Source of the DNA: Pseudomonas agarici
GTDB lineage: Bacteria > Pseudomonadota > Gammaproteobacteria > Pseudomonadales > Pseudomonadaceae
Length of the DNA: 64,000 bases
Direction of reading: 5' to 3'
Assembly (NCBI RefSeq): GCF_900109755.1
Contig: NZ_FOAR01000006.1
Location: forward strand, 62,001 to 126,000
Position numbers and translations under genes: made by a program. Position 1 is the first letter of the stretch. Each line of letters starts with the position of its first letter. This document shows, in pieces, positions 1-9,584 of this stretch. A model generated the notes under the pieces. The model searched no databases, was not told the origin of the DNA, and saw nothing but the letters and a program-made list of their open reading frames with translations.

Positions 1-57
1 AGGCGTTAAACCCTCGCGACACTAGCAGACAGCAGGTTTCGGGGCAAATGCAAGGGT

Positions 58-222
58 CTAGTGGCCTGTGTGGTGAGTTCTATGAGTCCATTTCGGCGTC
101 ATAAATTCCTGGCCTGCGTTACTGTTCCTCGCCATAGCCCGGCTATGACTCGTCACAGCGCCTTGGCCATGGACTTATGGCATCCGAATTTGAGCTAACG
201 AACTCACCGTACAGGCCACTAG
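58..222. repeat. 165-bp MITE-like element, copy 1
   Basis: The element has near-perfect terminal inverted repeats: it begins CTAGTGGCCTGTGTGGTGAG and ends with the complementary CTCACCGTACAGGCCACTAG. A CTAG sits at each boundary, as expected for elements that insert at TA or CTAG. It holds no gene, so it would need a transposase supplied elsewhere. A second copy of the same length, about 93% identical by eye and in opposite orientation, lies at 26079-26243. This copy abuts the broken 5' end of a lipase gene and probably truncated it. The parent IS family is uncertain; an IS630-like source would fit the CTAG target. Confidence 0.8.
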
Positions 223-225
223 CGT

Positions 226-1182
226 TTGGCTTTAGTCGCGACGCGGCGGCAGCTCGACACTGCGCCAATGACCTGCTCAAAGGGGCAGGCAGCCTGCTGG
301 CCCGAGCCTTGCCAGTGGGCTCGCCACTGCTTAACACCAACTTCGCCTAGCGTGCCGGCAGCGACGTTATCCTCAATTTTATCGGCCTGTTCGATACCGT
401 GGCCGGCATCGTCGCCCCGCTGAGCAATGATTTCAGTCCGCACAACGCCCTTAATCCTGGCGTGAATCTACGCCTGGCTCCAGGCAGTGCTCGTCAGGTG
501 GTGCAACTGGTGGCCAACGACGAGCATCGTCACAACTTCTCGCTCACCCGTACCGACACTGATTTGTTTGTACCGGGCTGCCATTCCGATGTTGGCGGCG
601 GTTACCTTGCCGTTGTCCACGGAAAACCTGTTGCTGAGCAAACCCGACAGCAGCTTCAGCCCGCCCCAGGAACCCAACGAACATAGCGAGGCTTATCGCC
701 GTACCCAGCAGCGCCTCGAACGTAGCCAAGACTACTGGCAGCATTACATCCCGCACGAGGGGTTGAGCATTGTCACCTGGGACACGGGAACCCAACACCG
801 GCGCCGCGATACCCCAGCACAAAAGCGGGTTTATGCGGCCATCGCGGGCGAACGTCAGGTGCGCGGCGAACTCTCCTTGGTGTACCTGCGGATCATGCGT
901 GAGCTGGGCGTGCGTGCCGGGGTGGCGTTTGATCCCGTTCCAGATACACCAGCCCTCGCCTTGCCTACCGAACTCCAGCCCATCGCCGCCAAGTTGCAGG
1001 CCTATGCCTTACATGAGCCCTTCACTCTCCTGAACGCCGAGGACCTCGCGTTGTTGCGCCGCCATTACATTCATCTCTCGGCCCATTGGAATGCCGCCAA
1101 AGGATGGAATAACAGCGATCTGGAGGCGGTGTTCATCAACCGTCCCGCCGAGGGTAATCAACGGGCGAAGTACCACCCATGA
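226..1182 (+). pseudogene. DUF2235 (Tle1-type) T6SS phospholipase, broken
   Basis: Remnant of a DUF2235 alpha/beta hydrolase, the family of type VI secretion Tle1 phospholipase effectors. Reading from 226 gives FGFSRDAAAARH, which matches the family's GFSRG nucleophile elbow except for a Gly to Asp change. Then come an in-frame TAG at 348, the block GLFDTVAG, and the HSDVGGGY region around 582-603. Near 606 the frame shifts by one base (LPLSTEN continues in another frame), and the C-terminal part runs to the stop at 1180-1182. The 5' part is missing and the MITE ends at 222. Truncation, a nonsense codon and a frameshift make it non-functional. Its stop overlaps the next start (ATGA), a typical effector-immunity arrangement. 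Confidence 0.8.
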
Positions 1183-1829
1183 ACCCACTTAAAGGCTTGC
1201 TGCTGTGCGGCGTGCTGTTGTGGTTGAGCGGCTGCGTCCATGGTACCGGGCGCTTGCCGTATGACGCGTGGTACCTGGGATTGTTTGCCCCCAACTACAT
1301 GGAGGTGTGGATCGAAACCGCCGATGCGGTGGATATCCGGGACCGGGCCTACCGTCGCGCCATGAGCGGCGTGGCCGGAAACTCGCCGAAGCACTTCAAG
1401 GGCAATCCGCGTGGTTGGCCTCAGCATCCAGGGGCCGGTGCAACCAAGCGCGTCCTGGGGGCTGATTTACCGCGGCTGATTTATGTGCGCTGGCAATCGC
1501 TGGTGGAGCCGCAGACCTATGAGGCCTATATCGTTATTCCCGAGACCACCCGGCAAGCCATGCTTGTCGGTGAGAAAGCGTACTGCGCCGCCGATGGAAA
1601 ATGGATCACGGATTATCGGAACATGCTGACGGTTGGCCTGGCTCCAGGCGGCATTGCCAGGGTCTGGCTTGGGGGAGCATGCCTGAAACCCATCGACGTG
1701 GCACGGGTGCAGGGCTGGGTGGTGAAAGTGGGGCCTTATGACGGTACGTCAGGCGGCAGGCATCGACCACTATCCACAACTTCCAAGGAATACATCGAGA
1801 AATATGGAGTCCCTTATGGTTCGTGGTGA
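1179..1829 (+). CDS. DUF2931 family lipoprotein, probable T6SS immunity protein
   Basis: The 216-residue protein has a lipoprotein signal: hydrophobic residues 5-17, then LSGC with the lipidated Cys at about residue 19. This places it in the periplasm, anchored to the outer membrane. DUF2931 lipoproteins are often the immunity partners of DUF2235 (Tle1) phospholipases, and here the start overlaps the stop of a broken DUF2235 gene. The toxin is dead but this gene looks intact. It may be an orphan immunity gene that protects against related neighbours. The role is inferred from family and position. Confidence 0.65.
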   Translation: MNPLKGLLLCGVLLWLSGCVHGTGRLPYDAWYLGLFAPNYMEVWIETADAVDIRDRAYRRAMSGVAGNSPKHFKGNPRGWPQHPGAGATKRVLGADLPRLIYVRWQSLVEPQTYEAYIVIPETTRQAMLVGEKAYCAADGKWITDYRNMLTVGLAPGGIARVWLGGACLKPIDVARVQGWVVKVGPYDGTSGGRHRPLSTTSKEYIEKYGVPYGSW

Positions 1830-1930
1830 TACCGAAGTCACCTGGAGCATGGGTCGCCTGAACGCCAAGGGCCTCGCGCCGCTGCACCGCCACTCCATGC
1901 CTGGAACCCTAACATCAGTTGATAAAAAAC

Positions 1931-3085
1931 TTACTCATGTTTATGTCCATGTTTATGAACTTCTCCGCCTTCATGGGCATGCTCATGTGAGTGGGCAACG
2001 GTCTTGAAGCGTTCTTCGATACGGCCAAGCTTCCACACCACCACTGAAAGTCCCCATGCGCCCAGAAACAGGAAAACAATCACGTAGCCGAGTTTTCCGA
2101 AATTAAGATCGGCAATGAAGTCGAAGAAAGACCCATGCAGATCCAGCATGCTTGTGAAAACCTGTAACAGTTCCACGGTCCCGATGATTAGCGCCACGGT
2201 GATCGACAGGCTGGTGGTGATGATGTTGTAGAAGATTTTCCTAAGTGGATTAAGGAATGCCCAATTATAGGCTTTGGACATAAGAACTCCGTCCGTGGTG
2301 TCCATCATTGTCATGCCAGCGGTGAACAAGATAGGCAGCGCCAGTACCGCAGGGGCAGGCAGATCGCCCGCGGAAGCTCCCGCGGTCAGCGCCAACAGAC
2401 CGATTTCAGAGGCGGTATCGAACCCCAAACCGAACAGCAAGCCAATGGGGTACATCTGCCAACTATGGTTTATGACCTTGGTTAACTTGCCGCCAAAAAG
2501 CCGGTTCATAAAGCCGCGCCGCATCAACAGTTCTTCAAGATGCGCGTGGCTGTGTTTTCCGGTTTTGGCCTGGCCCCAGACTTTGAAAATATCCAGCAGC
2601 ACCAAGAGATTGATTATTCCGATAATCCACAGGAATGTACCGGATACACCCGCACCGATGAGCCCCCCCAGGTTTTCCATTTGCGGCAAGTCTTGCTTAA
2701 TGGCCGCCGCCGCGAGCGTAATGGCTATGGCAAGCGAGACAACAATTGTCGAGTGGCCCAGGGAAAAGAAAAAACCGATACCCAATGGTTTCTTTTGCTT
2801 TTGCAGCATATAGCGGACGGTGTCGTCGATTGCGGAAATATGGTCCGCATCAAAGGCATGGCGCAGCCCGAATACATAGGCAACAAATCCAAGGCCGACC
2901 AATGCCGGATACCGGACCGAATAATAGAGATACAGGCCCCAGCCCAGAACATGCAGCAAAATGATAACGCCATATAAACCAGATAGACGTTTCCACTCGC
3001 TACGTGTGAAGGAAAGATGGGTTTGACTTGATCCAGAGGTGGCTGTTCCTTTGAGCGGTAGTGCTAAATGATCAGTGATCGGCAT
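1931..3085 (-). CDS. NiCoT-family nickel/cobalt permease with His-rich tail
   Basis: A 384-residue inner-membrane permease of the HoxN/NixA (NiCoT) family that takes up Ni2+ or Co2+. The family signature RHAFDADHI is present near residue 75, with further signature-like regions FSLGHSTIV and LGFDTASEI; about eight hydrophobic segments are visible. The C-terminus is an unusual His-rich tail (HSHEHAHEGGEVHKHGHKHE), probably a metal-binding extension. The ATG is preceded by AGGGG seven bases upstream. It diverges from the zinc dehydrogenase gene at 3527, and the space between them carries two operator-like motifs shared with other island promoters. Ni versus Co cannot be told from sequence. Confidence 0.85.
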   Translation of the reverse strand: MPITDHLALPLKGTATSGSSQTHLSFTRSEWKRLSGLYGVIILLHVLGWGLYLYYSVRYPALVGLGFVAYVFGLRHAFDADHISAIDDTVRYMLQKQKKPLGIGFFFSLGHSTIVVSLAIAITLAAAAIKQDLPQMENLGGLIGAGVSGTFLWIIGIINLLVLLDIFKVWGQAKTGKHSHAHLEELLMRRGFMNRLFGGKLTKVINHSWQMYPIGLLFGLGFDTASEIGLLALTAGASAGDLPAPAVLALPILFTAGMTMMDTTDGVLMSKAYNWAFLNPLRKIFYNIITTSLSITVALIIGTVELLQVFTSMLDLHGSFFDFIADLNFGKLGYVIVFLFLGAWGLSVVVWKLGRIEERFKTVAHSHEHAHEGGEVHKHGHKHE

Positions 3086-3203
3086 GTATATCCCCTAAGC
3101 GGCAGTGGCGGCCAAACGAAGTAAATTTCTTGTAGTTGTACAGACCGACGGCGCCCGACCTCCTGGTCGATGACTTTCTGCGTCTCATGGCTTTCCTTTA
3201 TGC

Positions 3204-3228
3204 GGAACGCATGTCCGTTATGTGGAAT
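3204..3228 (-). promoter_or_regulatory. operator-like motif, site 1
   Basis: On the minus strand this reads ATTCCACAT, three bases, then GGACATGCGTTCC. It is the same 25-bp layout as sites at 15639, 15778, 18501 and 33034. It lies about 120 bp upstream of the nickel/cobalt permease start. The likely binder is the IclR protein encoded at 23309-24151 (inference). Confidence 0.5.
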
Positions 3229-3429
3229 AGTGGCAGGGCGTCCCCACTCAGTCAAGCCATCGCACGACAGCAGTGGGTGGTGTCTTGGATATTTTTGGTC
3301 TGACGCTTCCATTGGGCGACGTCCTACATCTGCATACGCGCTTGTCATACGACCGTGAGGCTTGATTTCGCTGGGGTTTCAGGGGTGCCAATGTGCGGTT
3401 TTCGTTCACCTCCACCAGGGCAGGCTGCC

Positions 3430-3454
3430 GTCAGAGTGTTTCTTTATGTGGAAC
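3430..3454 (-). promoter_or_regulatory. operator-like motif, site 2 (half conserved)
   Basis: On the minus strand this reads GTTCCACAT, three bases, then GAAACACTCTGAC. The ATTCCACAT half is well conserved and the palindromic half is weak. It lies about 75 bp upstream of the alcohol dehydrogenase start, so it may control the rightward operon. Confidence 0.35.
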
Positions 3455-3526
3455 ATTGTTTTGATTTAAGGCGATTGGCTTGCTAGGATGCCAAAAAATA
3501 ACATCCGCCGGGGAATGGAGAACGCT

Positions 3527-4636
3527 ATGACAGAGCAGGTAAAAGCAGCCGTCCGTACAGGTGCCAACAAAACCGAAATCGTCGAATATCCCATGCCCGT
3601 CGTACCCGATGACGGTGCCTTGATGAGAGTCGAGGTGGCCGGGATCTGCGGGACTGACGTCAAGCTGTATGGCAAACCCCCATCCGATGAGCCCGTCATA
3701 ATGGGTCATGAGAACATCGGCTACATTTGCGGTGCGGGCCGGCAGTTCATGGAGCGCAAAGGGGTCAAAGAAGGGGATCTGGTATTCGTCGAGCACTATG
3801 TGCCCTGCTTTAAATGTGAGTGGTGTCACGCGGGCGAATACCGTCTTTGCCCGGCCACCGACTGGCGTAGCAATCCCGATGCGATTCGCTATGGCTACAC
3901 CTCTGCCGCGAGAGCGCCGCATTTATGGGGTGGTTTTGCCCAATATATGTACCTGCCTTGGAATGCGGTCATTCATAAAGTGCCGGAAGGTGTTTCGGCT
4001 GAGCTGGCAGGCATTGTGACACCGATGGCCAATGGCATTCAGTGGGCGCTCTTCGATTGCAACGTCGGTTATAACTCCCGCGTATTGATCCAGGGGCCTG
4101 GACAGCAGGGGTTGTCGCAAGTCGTAGCCTGTAAACAGGCAGGTGCTTCGCTGATTATCATCACTGGTACTTCGCGTGACAGGGCTCGGTTGGAGATCGC
4201 GAAGAAGTTGGGCGCCGATTACACCATCATTGTTGATGAGGAAGATCCGCTGGCGCGTATCAGGGATATCACCCATGGCGAAGGCGTAGATGTGTCGTTG
4301 GATTGCACCGCGGGAGCGGGCACCATTCCCGTGCTTCTCGGTATTGAAGCCATGAAGCGCAAGGGCGGGACATTGCTTATTCAGGGCGAGATGAGCGACT
4401 TCCCGAATTTCCCGCTGGGTAAAGTGGCGACCAAATACATTACGATCAAGTCCGCTCGCGGTCATAACTACCGATCCTGCGAGTTGGCGCTGGAGCAGTT
4501 GGCCTCCAAGCGTTTCCCGCTGGAGTTGCTGACTACCCATCGATTTGGCCTTGAAGATACCGATCTGGCTATTCAATCGGTTGCGGGTAAAGGCGAAGAA
4601 GGTGTGGTGCATGTTTCTTTGATGCCGTGGAAGTAG
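3527..4636 (+). CDS. Zinc-dependent alcohol dehydrogenase (MDR family)
   Basis: A 369-residue medium-chain dehydrogenase/reductase. Visible motifs are [11 protein letters not shown] (catalytic zinc Cys), GHENIG (catalytic His-Glu), and the structural-zinc cluster [16 protein letters not shown] nucleotide-binding GPGQQGLSQ stretch follows in the middle. It should oxidise an alcohol or dihydrodiol with NAD(P)+. I chose the ATG at 3527 because GGGAATGGAG lies just upstream; an in-frame ATG at 3488 lacks such a site. It heads an apparent operon with the GTPase, LigK-like, LigJ-like and PanB-like genes. The substrate is unknown; a pathway intermediate is likely. Confidence 0.8.
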   Translation: MTEQVKAAVRTGANKTEIVEYPMPVVPDDGALMRVEVAGICGTDVKLYGKPPSDEPVIMGHENIGYICGAGRQFMERKGVKEGDLVFVEHYVPCFKCEWCHAGEYRLCPATDWRSNPDAIRYGYTSAARAPHLWGGFAQYMYLPWNAVIHKVPEGVSAELAGIVTPMANGIQWALFDCNVGYNSRVLIQGPGQQGLSQVVACKQAGASLIIITGTSRDRARLEIAKKLGADYTIIVDEEDPLARIRDITHGEGVDVSLDCTAGAGTIPVLLGIEAMKRKGGTLLIQGEMSDFPNFPLGKVATKYITIKSARGHNYRSCELALEQLASKRFPLELLTTHRFGLEDTDLAIQSVAGKGEEGVVHVSLMPWK

Positions 4637-4658
4637 GCGCCGGGCCGGGAGCTCCTCG

Positions 4659-5738
4659 ATGAAGACTGAGCGTATTGCGGTGACATTACTCACTGGGTTT
4701 CTGGGTGCCGGTAAAACCACATTGCTTAACCGTATCTTGACCGGCGACCACGGACGACGATATGCGGTGATCGTTAATGAGTTCGGTGAAATCGGTATTG
4801 ATGCAAGCTTAATCGTCTCGACCGACGAAGAGTTGTTCGAAATGAACAACGGTTGTCTTTGCTGCACGGTTCGAGGGGACTTGATCCGTACTTTGCATGG
4901 CCTGTTGGAGCGGCAATCGAATTTTGATGCCATCATTATCGAGACGACAGGACTTGCCGATCCCGGCCCGGTGGCCCAGACATTTTTCATCGATCCTATC
5001 CTGCAGGAACAGCTTTCACTCGACAGTATTATCACCGTGGTGGATGCCAGGCATATCTTGCAAACGTTGGAGAGCAGTGCTGAAGCAGAAGAGCAGATCG
5101 CTTTTGCCGACCAGATTATCTTGAATAAAGTTGCGCTGGTGCCAGAGGCCGATCTGTCCTCTATTGAAGCAAGGTTACGAAGAATCAATCCGTTTAGTCC
5201 GATACATCGGGCAAATCGCGCAGATGTTCCCTTGCACGCCATATTAGGGATAGGCAGTTTCGATCTTGAGCGCATCACCGCGCTCGAATCCGATTTTCTC
5301 GACCCTCATCAGCAGGGTCACGCAAACCATGTGCATGACGAGCACTGCGATCACCATCCACACGACCATCGCCACGACCGGACGATACAAAGTCTGGTAC
5401 TGGAGAGTGAGCGACCGATGGACGCAGAGAAGCTCTCTAATTGGCTAACCGTCTATCTGACGGAAAACGGCCAGGATATTTTGCGCGCCAAGGGCATTAT
5501 CGACGCGGCCGGAGAGAGTCGCAAGCTGGTGTTCCAGGCGGTGCATATGATGCTCGAAGGCGACTTTCAGCGCCCTTGGGCGCCTGGCGAAAAGCGCCAC
5601 AGTCAGTTGGTCTTTATCGGCCGTAACCTTGACACCGCACGGCTGCGTGCCGGGATGGAGGCTTGTGCCGTCGGCGCTGCCAGCCCGGCCATGGACCTGC
5701 TGGATAAGAACAGCTCTGGAGGGAGGCACTGTGAATAA
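4659..5738 (+). CDS. COG0523/G3E GTPase, His-rich metallochaperone
   Basis: A 359-residue P-loop GTPase of the CobW/COG0523 type, which use GTP to insert metals such as Zn, Ni or Co into client proteins. Seen are GFLGAGKTT (Walker A), [10 protein letters not shown] with the CXCC metal-binding motif, and a His-rich loop after residue 220 ([18 protein letters not shown]). A CobW C-terminal domain follows. It starts 22 bp after the dehydrogenase, with GGGAG upstream. Its stop overlaps the GTG start of the LigK-like gene, so the two are translationally coupled. That coupling and the nearby NiCoT permease suggest metal delivery to an enzyme of this pathway. The metal is not known. Confidence 0.85.
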   Translation: MKTERIAVTLLTGFLGAGKTTLLNRILTGDHGRRYAVIVNEFGEIGIDASLIVSTDEELFEMNNGCLCCTVRGDLIRTLHGLLERQSNFDAIIIETTGLADPGPVAQTFFIDPILQEQLSLDSIITVVDARHILQTLESSAEAEEQIAFADQIILNKVALVPEADLSSIEARLRRINPFSPIHRANRADVPLHAILGIGSFDLERITALESDFLDPHQQGHANHVHDEHCDHHPHDHRHDRTIQSLVLESERPMDAEKLSNWLTVYLTENGQDILRAKGIIDAAGESRKLVFQAVHMMLEGDFQRPWAPGEKRHSQLVFIGRNLDTARLRAGMEACAVGAASPAMDLLDKNSSGGRHCE

Positions 5739-6420
5739 CCCTGTAGTGATTCAAAATATCGACCGCGCCGAGCAAGCCGAGGCTTTTGCCCAGTACGGTG
5801 TCGCCACGGTGCATGAAGCGCAAGGGCGCAAAGGGTTATTGGCTCCCTATATGAAGCCGATTTATGCCGGGGCACATATTGCCGGCACTTCGGTAACGGT
5901 TTCAGTGCCGCCTTGCGACAACTGGATGATCCATGTCGCCGCAGAACAATGCCAACCGGGAGATATCCTGGTCGTCGCACCTACTTCTTATTCCGATGCC
6001 GGTTATTTTGGCGACCTGTTAGGCACATTATTGCAGGCGCGCGGCGTCAAAGGTCTGATTATCGATGCGGGCTGTCGCGATATTGCTGACCTGACTCGAA
6101 TGGGTTTTCCTGTCTGGTCCAAATGCATTTCGGCTCAAGGCGCGGTCAAGGAAACCTTAGGCAGTGTCAATATTCCCGTGGTATGCGGCGGCCAGTTAGT
6201 CAACCCCGGCGATATTATCGTGGCGGATGATGATGGTGTGGTCGTAGTGGCCCGATCCGAGGCTGCCGAAATCTTGATTAAATCTCAGGCCCGAGAAGAA
6301 AGAGAAGCAGATATTCGCCGCCGTTATGCCGCCGGCGAACTAGGGCTGGACATGAATAATATGCGGCCAGCATTGGCGGCAAAAGGCCTGAGGTATCTGG
6401 ATCGGGCGCCAAAAGCCTGA
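5731..6420 (+). CDS. LigK-type 4-carboxy-4-hydroxy-2-oxoadipate aldolase (RraA-like)
   Basis: A 229-residue class II (divalent-metal) pyruvate aldolase of the HMG/CHA aldolase family. Such enzymes split 4-carboxy-4-hydroxy-2-oxoadipate into pyruvate and oxaloacetate, the last step of the protocatechuate 4,5-cleavage and gallate pathways. Visible are [11 protein letters not shown] near the N-terminus, and the active-site Gly and Arg-Asp in [14 protein letters not shown]. The GTG at 5731 follows GGAGGGAGG and overlaps the GTPase stop, so it is preferred over an upstream start inside that gene. LigJ lies directly downstream, which supports the LigK role over a plain RraA. Confidence 0.8.
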   Translation: MNNPVVIQNIDRAEQAEAFAQYGVATVHEAQGRKGLLAPYMKPIYAGAHIAGTSVTVSVPPCDNWMIHVAAEQCQPGDILVVAPTSYSDAGYFGDLLGTLLQARGVKGLIIDAGCRDIADLTRMGFPVWSKCISAQGAVKETLGSVNIPVVCGGQLVNPGDIIVADDDGVVVVARSEAAEILIKSQAREEREADIRRRYAAGELGLDMNNMRPALAAKGLRYLDRAPKA

Positions 6421-6450
6421 TTATTATTAATAATATAAAGGACCACCGGA

Positions 6451-7473
6451 ATGATCATCGACTGTCATGGGCATTACACCACCGCCCCTCCGCAGTTGCA
6501 GGATTATCGCGACGCTCAGATTGAGCACTTTAATGACCCCTCCAGGTCGCTGCCGAGCCTGAAGAATGTCTCGGACGATGAAGTGCGTCAAAGCATAGAG
6601 AATAATCAACTTCAGGCGCTGCGCGAGCGTGGGGTCGATATGACGATATTCTCTCCGAAAGCTTCGACCATGGCGCACCATATTGGCGATGAGACAGTCT
6701 CAAAAGCATGGACGCGCATTAATAATGACCTGATTCACCGAGTTACCCGGCTCTTTCCAGACCATTTCATTGGTGTATGCCAACTACCACAATCAGTCAA
6801 TGTGCCGATCAAAAACTCGATAGAAGAGTTGGAGCGCTGTGTGCTGGAGTTAGGCTTCGTTGGCTGTAACCTGAACCCGGACCCCTCTGGTGGGCACTGG
6901 CAAGGTCCGCCATTGACGGACAGAGCCTGGTACCCGTTTTTTGAAAAGATGGTGGAGCTCGATATCCCGGCGATGATCCATGTCTCCGGCTCTTGTAACG
7001 TGAATTTTCACGCGACCGGAGCCCATTATATTAACGCGGACACCACCGCTTTCATGCAGCTTTTGCAAGGTGACCTGTTTCACGACTTTCCTGATTTACG
7101 TTTGATCATTCCGCACGGCGGCGGTGCCGTGCCCTATCACTGGGGACGTTATCGCGGACTGGCCGATATGTTGGAACGACCGCCATTAACCGAACATATT
7201 ATGCGTAATGTGTCTTTTGATACCTGCGTTTATCATCAGGCGGGAATAGATCTGTTGTTTCGGGTTATCGACATAGAGAACATATTGTTCGCTTCGGAAA
7301 TGTTCGGTGCGGTAAAGGGCATCGATCCCCTGAGCGGGTTTAATTTTGACGATACCAAACGTTATATCGACGCGCTGGAGTTGTCCGAGGCCGACCGCTA
7401 TAAAGTCTTCGAAGGTAATGCTCGCCGTGTATATCCACGCCTGGATGCTGCGTTGAAGGCCAGGGGAAAATAA
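6451..7473 (+). CDS. LigJ-type 4-oxalomesaconate hydratase
   Basis: A 340-residue amidohydrolase-superfamily protein. LigJ-type enzymes add water to 4-oxalomesaconate to give 4-carboxy-4-hydroxy-2-oxoadipate, the substrate of the LigK-type aldolase just upstream. The N-terminal DCHGHYTT carries the HxH metal ligands; further ligand candidates are in MIHVSGS and IIPHGGG. The length matches LigJ (about 340). AAGGACC lies upstream of the ATG. The LigK-LigJ pair is the clearest pointer to the fate of the ring: an oxalomesaconate-type intermediate ending in pyruvate and oxaloacetate. Confidence 0.8.
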   Translation: MIIDCHGHYTTAPPQLQDYRDAQIEHFNDPSRSLPSLKNVSDDEVRQSIENNQLQALRERGVDMTIFSPKASTMAHHIGDETVSKAWTRINNDLIHRVTRLFPDHFIGVCQLPQSVNVPIKNSIEELERCVLELGFVGCNLNPDPSGGHWQGPPLTDRAWYPFFEKMVELDIPAMIHVSGSCNVNFHATGAHYINADTTAFMQLLQGDLFHDFPDLRLIIPHGGGAVPYHWGRYRGLADMLERPPLTEHIMRNVSFDTCVYHQAGIDLLFRVIDIENILFASEMFGAVKGIDPLSGFNFDDTKRYIDALELSEADRYKVFEGNARRVYPRLDAALKARGK

Positions 7474-7510
7474 TACAAGTCAATAACAAAGAGAATAAGG
7501 AGGCAGGCAG

Positions 7511-8338
7511 ATGACTGAGAAGATGACTATCCCGCGACTGCAACAGATGAAGAAGTCAGGGACAAAAATAGTAGGCGTGGTGACCTGGGACTATCAAATG
7601 GCGCAGATCGTGGATCGGGCCGGGGTCGATATTGTCTCGGTAGGCGATACCGTGGGCATCAATCTCTGGGGCCAGGCCAATCCGCTGGAGATAACCATGG
7701 ATCAGATGTTGACTGTCGCCCAGGCTGTACGGCGCGGCACACGGCGGGCGCTGGTCAGTTGCGACTTTCCTTATGGTCCTCTGCAGGAGGGCGTGGACTC
7801 GGCGGTTCGTGCCGCGATCCGGCTGGTAAAAGAAGCGGGCGTCGACATGATAAAGCTCGATGGGGCCGCGGACTTTCCTGAGGCTGTCACCGCTTTGACC
7901 CGGGCCGGCATTCCTGTCTGGGCGCAGTTCGGCATCACACCGCAGACCGCGCTCCAATATGGCATGGAATATTCGGCCATGTCCAAAGCGGGGGCTCAAG
8001 TGCCGGCCGCCATGCTCGACCGATTGGTTGCCGAGGCGAAGATGCTGGAGAAAGCCGGTGCCGTCATGCTGGATTTCACCAACTCCGGCTCGATCGTCGG
8101 CCCTGCCGCCGCTGCCGCCGTCGAGATACCAGTCATCGGCGGGTTCGGCGGCGGGCCTTGGCTGGATGGCCGGGTGCGTATGGGGCATGCGGCAATCGGT
8201 TATGCCGCCAAGCATCTGGATGAGCAGATCGAAACCTACGCCAACGTAGCCCGGATCACCTACGACGCCATTACCGCCTTTAGCGAGGACGTGCGCGCCG
8301 CCCGCCAAATCAAGGGCGCGCCGCCTGTTAATAAGTGA
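7511..8338 (+). CDS. PanB-like ketopantoate hydroxymethyltransferase family protein
   Basis: A 275-residue protein similar to PanB (3-methyl-2-oxobutanoate hydroxymethyltransferase), a metal-dependent TIM barrel of the PEP mutase superfamily. Seen are SVGDTVGINLWG, where PanB has its metal-binding VGDSLGM, then VSCDFPYGPLQ and VDMIKLDGA. There is no panC or panD nearby and the start lies 37 bp after ligJ, so pantothenate synthesis is unlikely. It may perform an aldol or retro-aldol step, or one-carbon removal or addition, in the pathway. AAGGAGG lies upstream of the ATG. The family call is good; the function is unknown. Confidence 0.65.
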   Translation: MTEKMTIPRLQQMKKSGTKIVGVVTWDYQMAQIVDRAGVDIVSVGDTVGINLWGQANPLEITMDQMLTVAQAVRRGTRRALVSCDFPYGPLQEGVDSAVRAAIRLVKEAGVDMIKLDGAADFPEAVTALTRAGIPVWAQFGITPQTALQYGMEYSAMSKAGAQVPAAMLDRLVAEAKMLEKAGAVMLDFTNSGSIVGPAAAAAVEIPVIGGFGGGPWLDGRVRMGHAAIGYAAKHLDEQIETYANVARITYDAITAFSEDVRAARQIKGAPPVNK

Positions 8339-8345
8339 GAGCGAC

Positions 8346-9206
8346 ATGCCTTCAGTTATCATTGATGGAATTCAAACCGAATATAAAGTGGTCGGCAGCG
8401 GCCCGGCACTGTTGATGTTTGCCCCCGGTGGTTTTGACGCAACGATGGATAAGTGGTCGACACTGGGCATCTATGCAAAAGTTAAATTGCTCGACCACCT
8501 GCCTGACCAATATACCTGCATACTTTTTGATCGGCGGGAAACCGGAAATTCCGGCGGTCGTGTCGAGCGAATCACCTGGGCTGACTATGCCGCGCAAGGC
8601 AAGGGCCTACTCGACCATCTGGGTTATGAGGCAGCCCATCTGCTGGGTGGGTGCATGGGCTGTTGCCCGGTAGCGGCCTTTGCCACGGCCTATCCCGCGA
8701 AGACGCTGAGCATGGTTCAGTACTGGCCCGTGGGTGGACCTGGCTTTCGCCTCAACGCGCATCGGCGGTTTGCCATTCATCTTGCCTATGTCGAGGAACA
8801 TGGACTTGAGGGTGTCGTCAGCTTAGCGAAAAGCACAACGCAGGGCTTCGGCAAAGACCCACGCTCCGGTCCGTGGGGCCCGGTGATACGAAGTTCCGCT
8901 GAGTTCGCCGCCCACTATAGGAACATGGGCGTGGCGAAATACAAGCTGATTATAGCCGGGCTATCGAGGACTTTATTTGACCGTGACACTGCGCCCGGTG
9001 CCGAGCCTGAAGACCTGATGTGTCTGGATATCCCTACCTTAATCATACCGGGGCGGGATGCTTCCCACTCCGTGTCGGCGGCACGCTATCTGGAAGAGTG
9101 TTCGCCCGGCGCGGAATATTGGGAGGTTTTGCCGGAAAACCAGACGGAGCAAACGGCCCCAGCGCGTATTTTGGAGTTTCTGAACAAGATCGATAGGAAA
9201 GCGTGA
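8346..9206 (+). CDS. Alpha/beta hydrolase with Cys at the nucleophile position
   Basis: A 286-residue alpha/beta-fold hydrolase. The oxyanion region is MFAPGGFDA and the strand-2 block is LFDRRETGNSGG. The nucleophile elbow reads LLGGCMGCCP, so Cys replaces the usual Ser in GxSxG. A late Asp (PGRDAS) could be the acid; the catalytic His is not obvious, with HSV after PGRDAS the nearest. The start is 8 bp after the PanB-like stop, so they are co-transcribed. Candidates are lactone or C-C bond hydrolysis of a ring-cleavage product. Dienelactone hydrolase also uses Cys, but this is a different subfamily. Function is inferred from context. Confidence 0.65.
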   Translation: MPSVIIDGIQTEYKVVGSGPALLMFAPGGFDATMDKWSTLGIYAKVKLLDHLPDQYTCILFDRRETGNSGGRVERITWADYAAQGKGLLDHLGYEAAHLLGGCMGCCPVAAFATAYPAKTLSMVQYWPVGGPGFRLNAHRRFAIHLAYVEEHGLEGVVSLAKSTTQGFGKDPRSGPWGPVIRSSAEFAAHYRNMGVAKYKLIIAGLSRTLFDRDTAPGAEPEDLMCLDIPTLIIPGRDASHSVSAARYLEECSPGAEYWEVLPENQTEQTAPARILEFLNKIDRKA

Positions 9207-9584
9207 CGGGTCTGGTTTATCCGCCTGGCGAATAAAAAGACCCTATCGCTTTGTACTTCATCGATAAAAGACAGTGCGCGCTGCATGTACATGGTGCGTT
9301 GCTATTTTGCCGATTTGTATTGCCGGCAAAGATAACAATTGTCCGGCCCTGATGAGCCGGGTGTCTTTCAGTTGCAAAGCAGATAGCACTTTGACCCGCT
9401 TTCGTGGATCACGGTTTAGTCCTGCCTCGACGAAAGAAAAGATAAAGGTGAAGAAGCTCTTTTTTGAAAAATAAATTTTCAGATTTATTAGATAACAAGC
9501 GACAGCCGCAGAAGCTGAGGAAATCATGAAAACATCACAAAACCCGTTAACCATCAACGCTATTCAGAAAGGGAGGTATTTCCA
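9207..9584 (+). other. 378-bp gap before the ABC transporter genes
   Basis: I see no gene here. There is no clear copy of the island operator and no strong terminator. The ABC permease could be transcribed from a promoter in this gap or by read-through from the upstream operon. Confidence 0.4.

Noticed and set aside
3086..3526. A cobalamin or nickel riboswitch upstream of the NiCoT permease
   Set aside because: I see no B12-box or NiCo-type helix pattern; the space is explained better by the two operator-like motifs.
3923..5278. A 451-codon open frame on the minus strand over the dehydrogenase and GTPase genes
   Set aside because: It overlaps two well-supported plus-strand genes with catalytic motifs and has no recognisable domain of its own; it is a reading-frame shadow.
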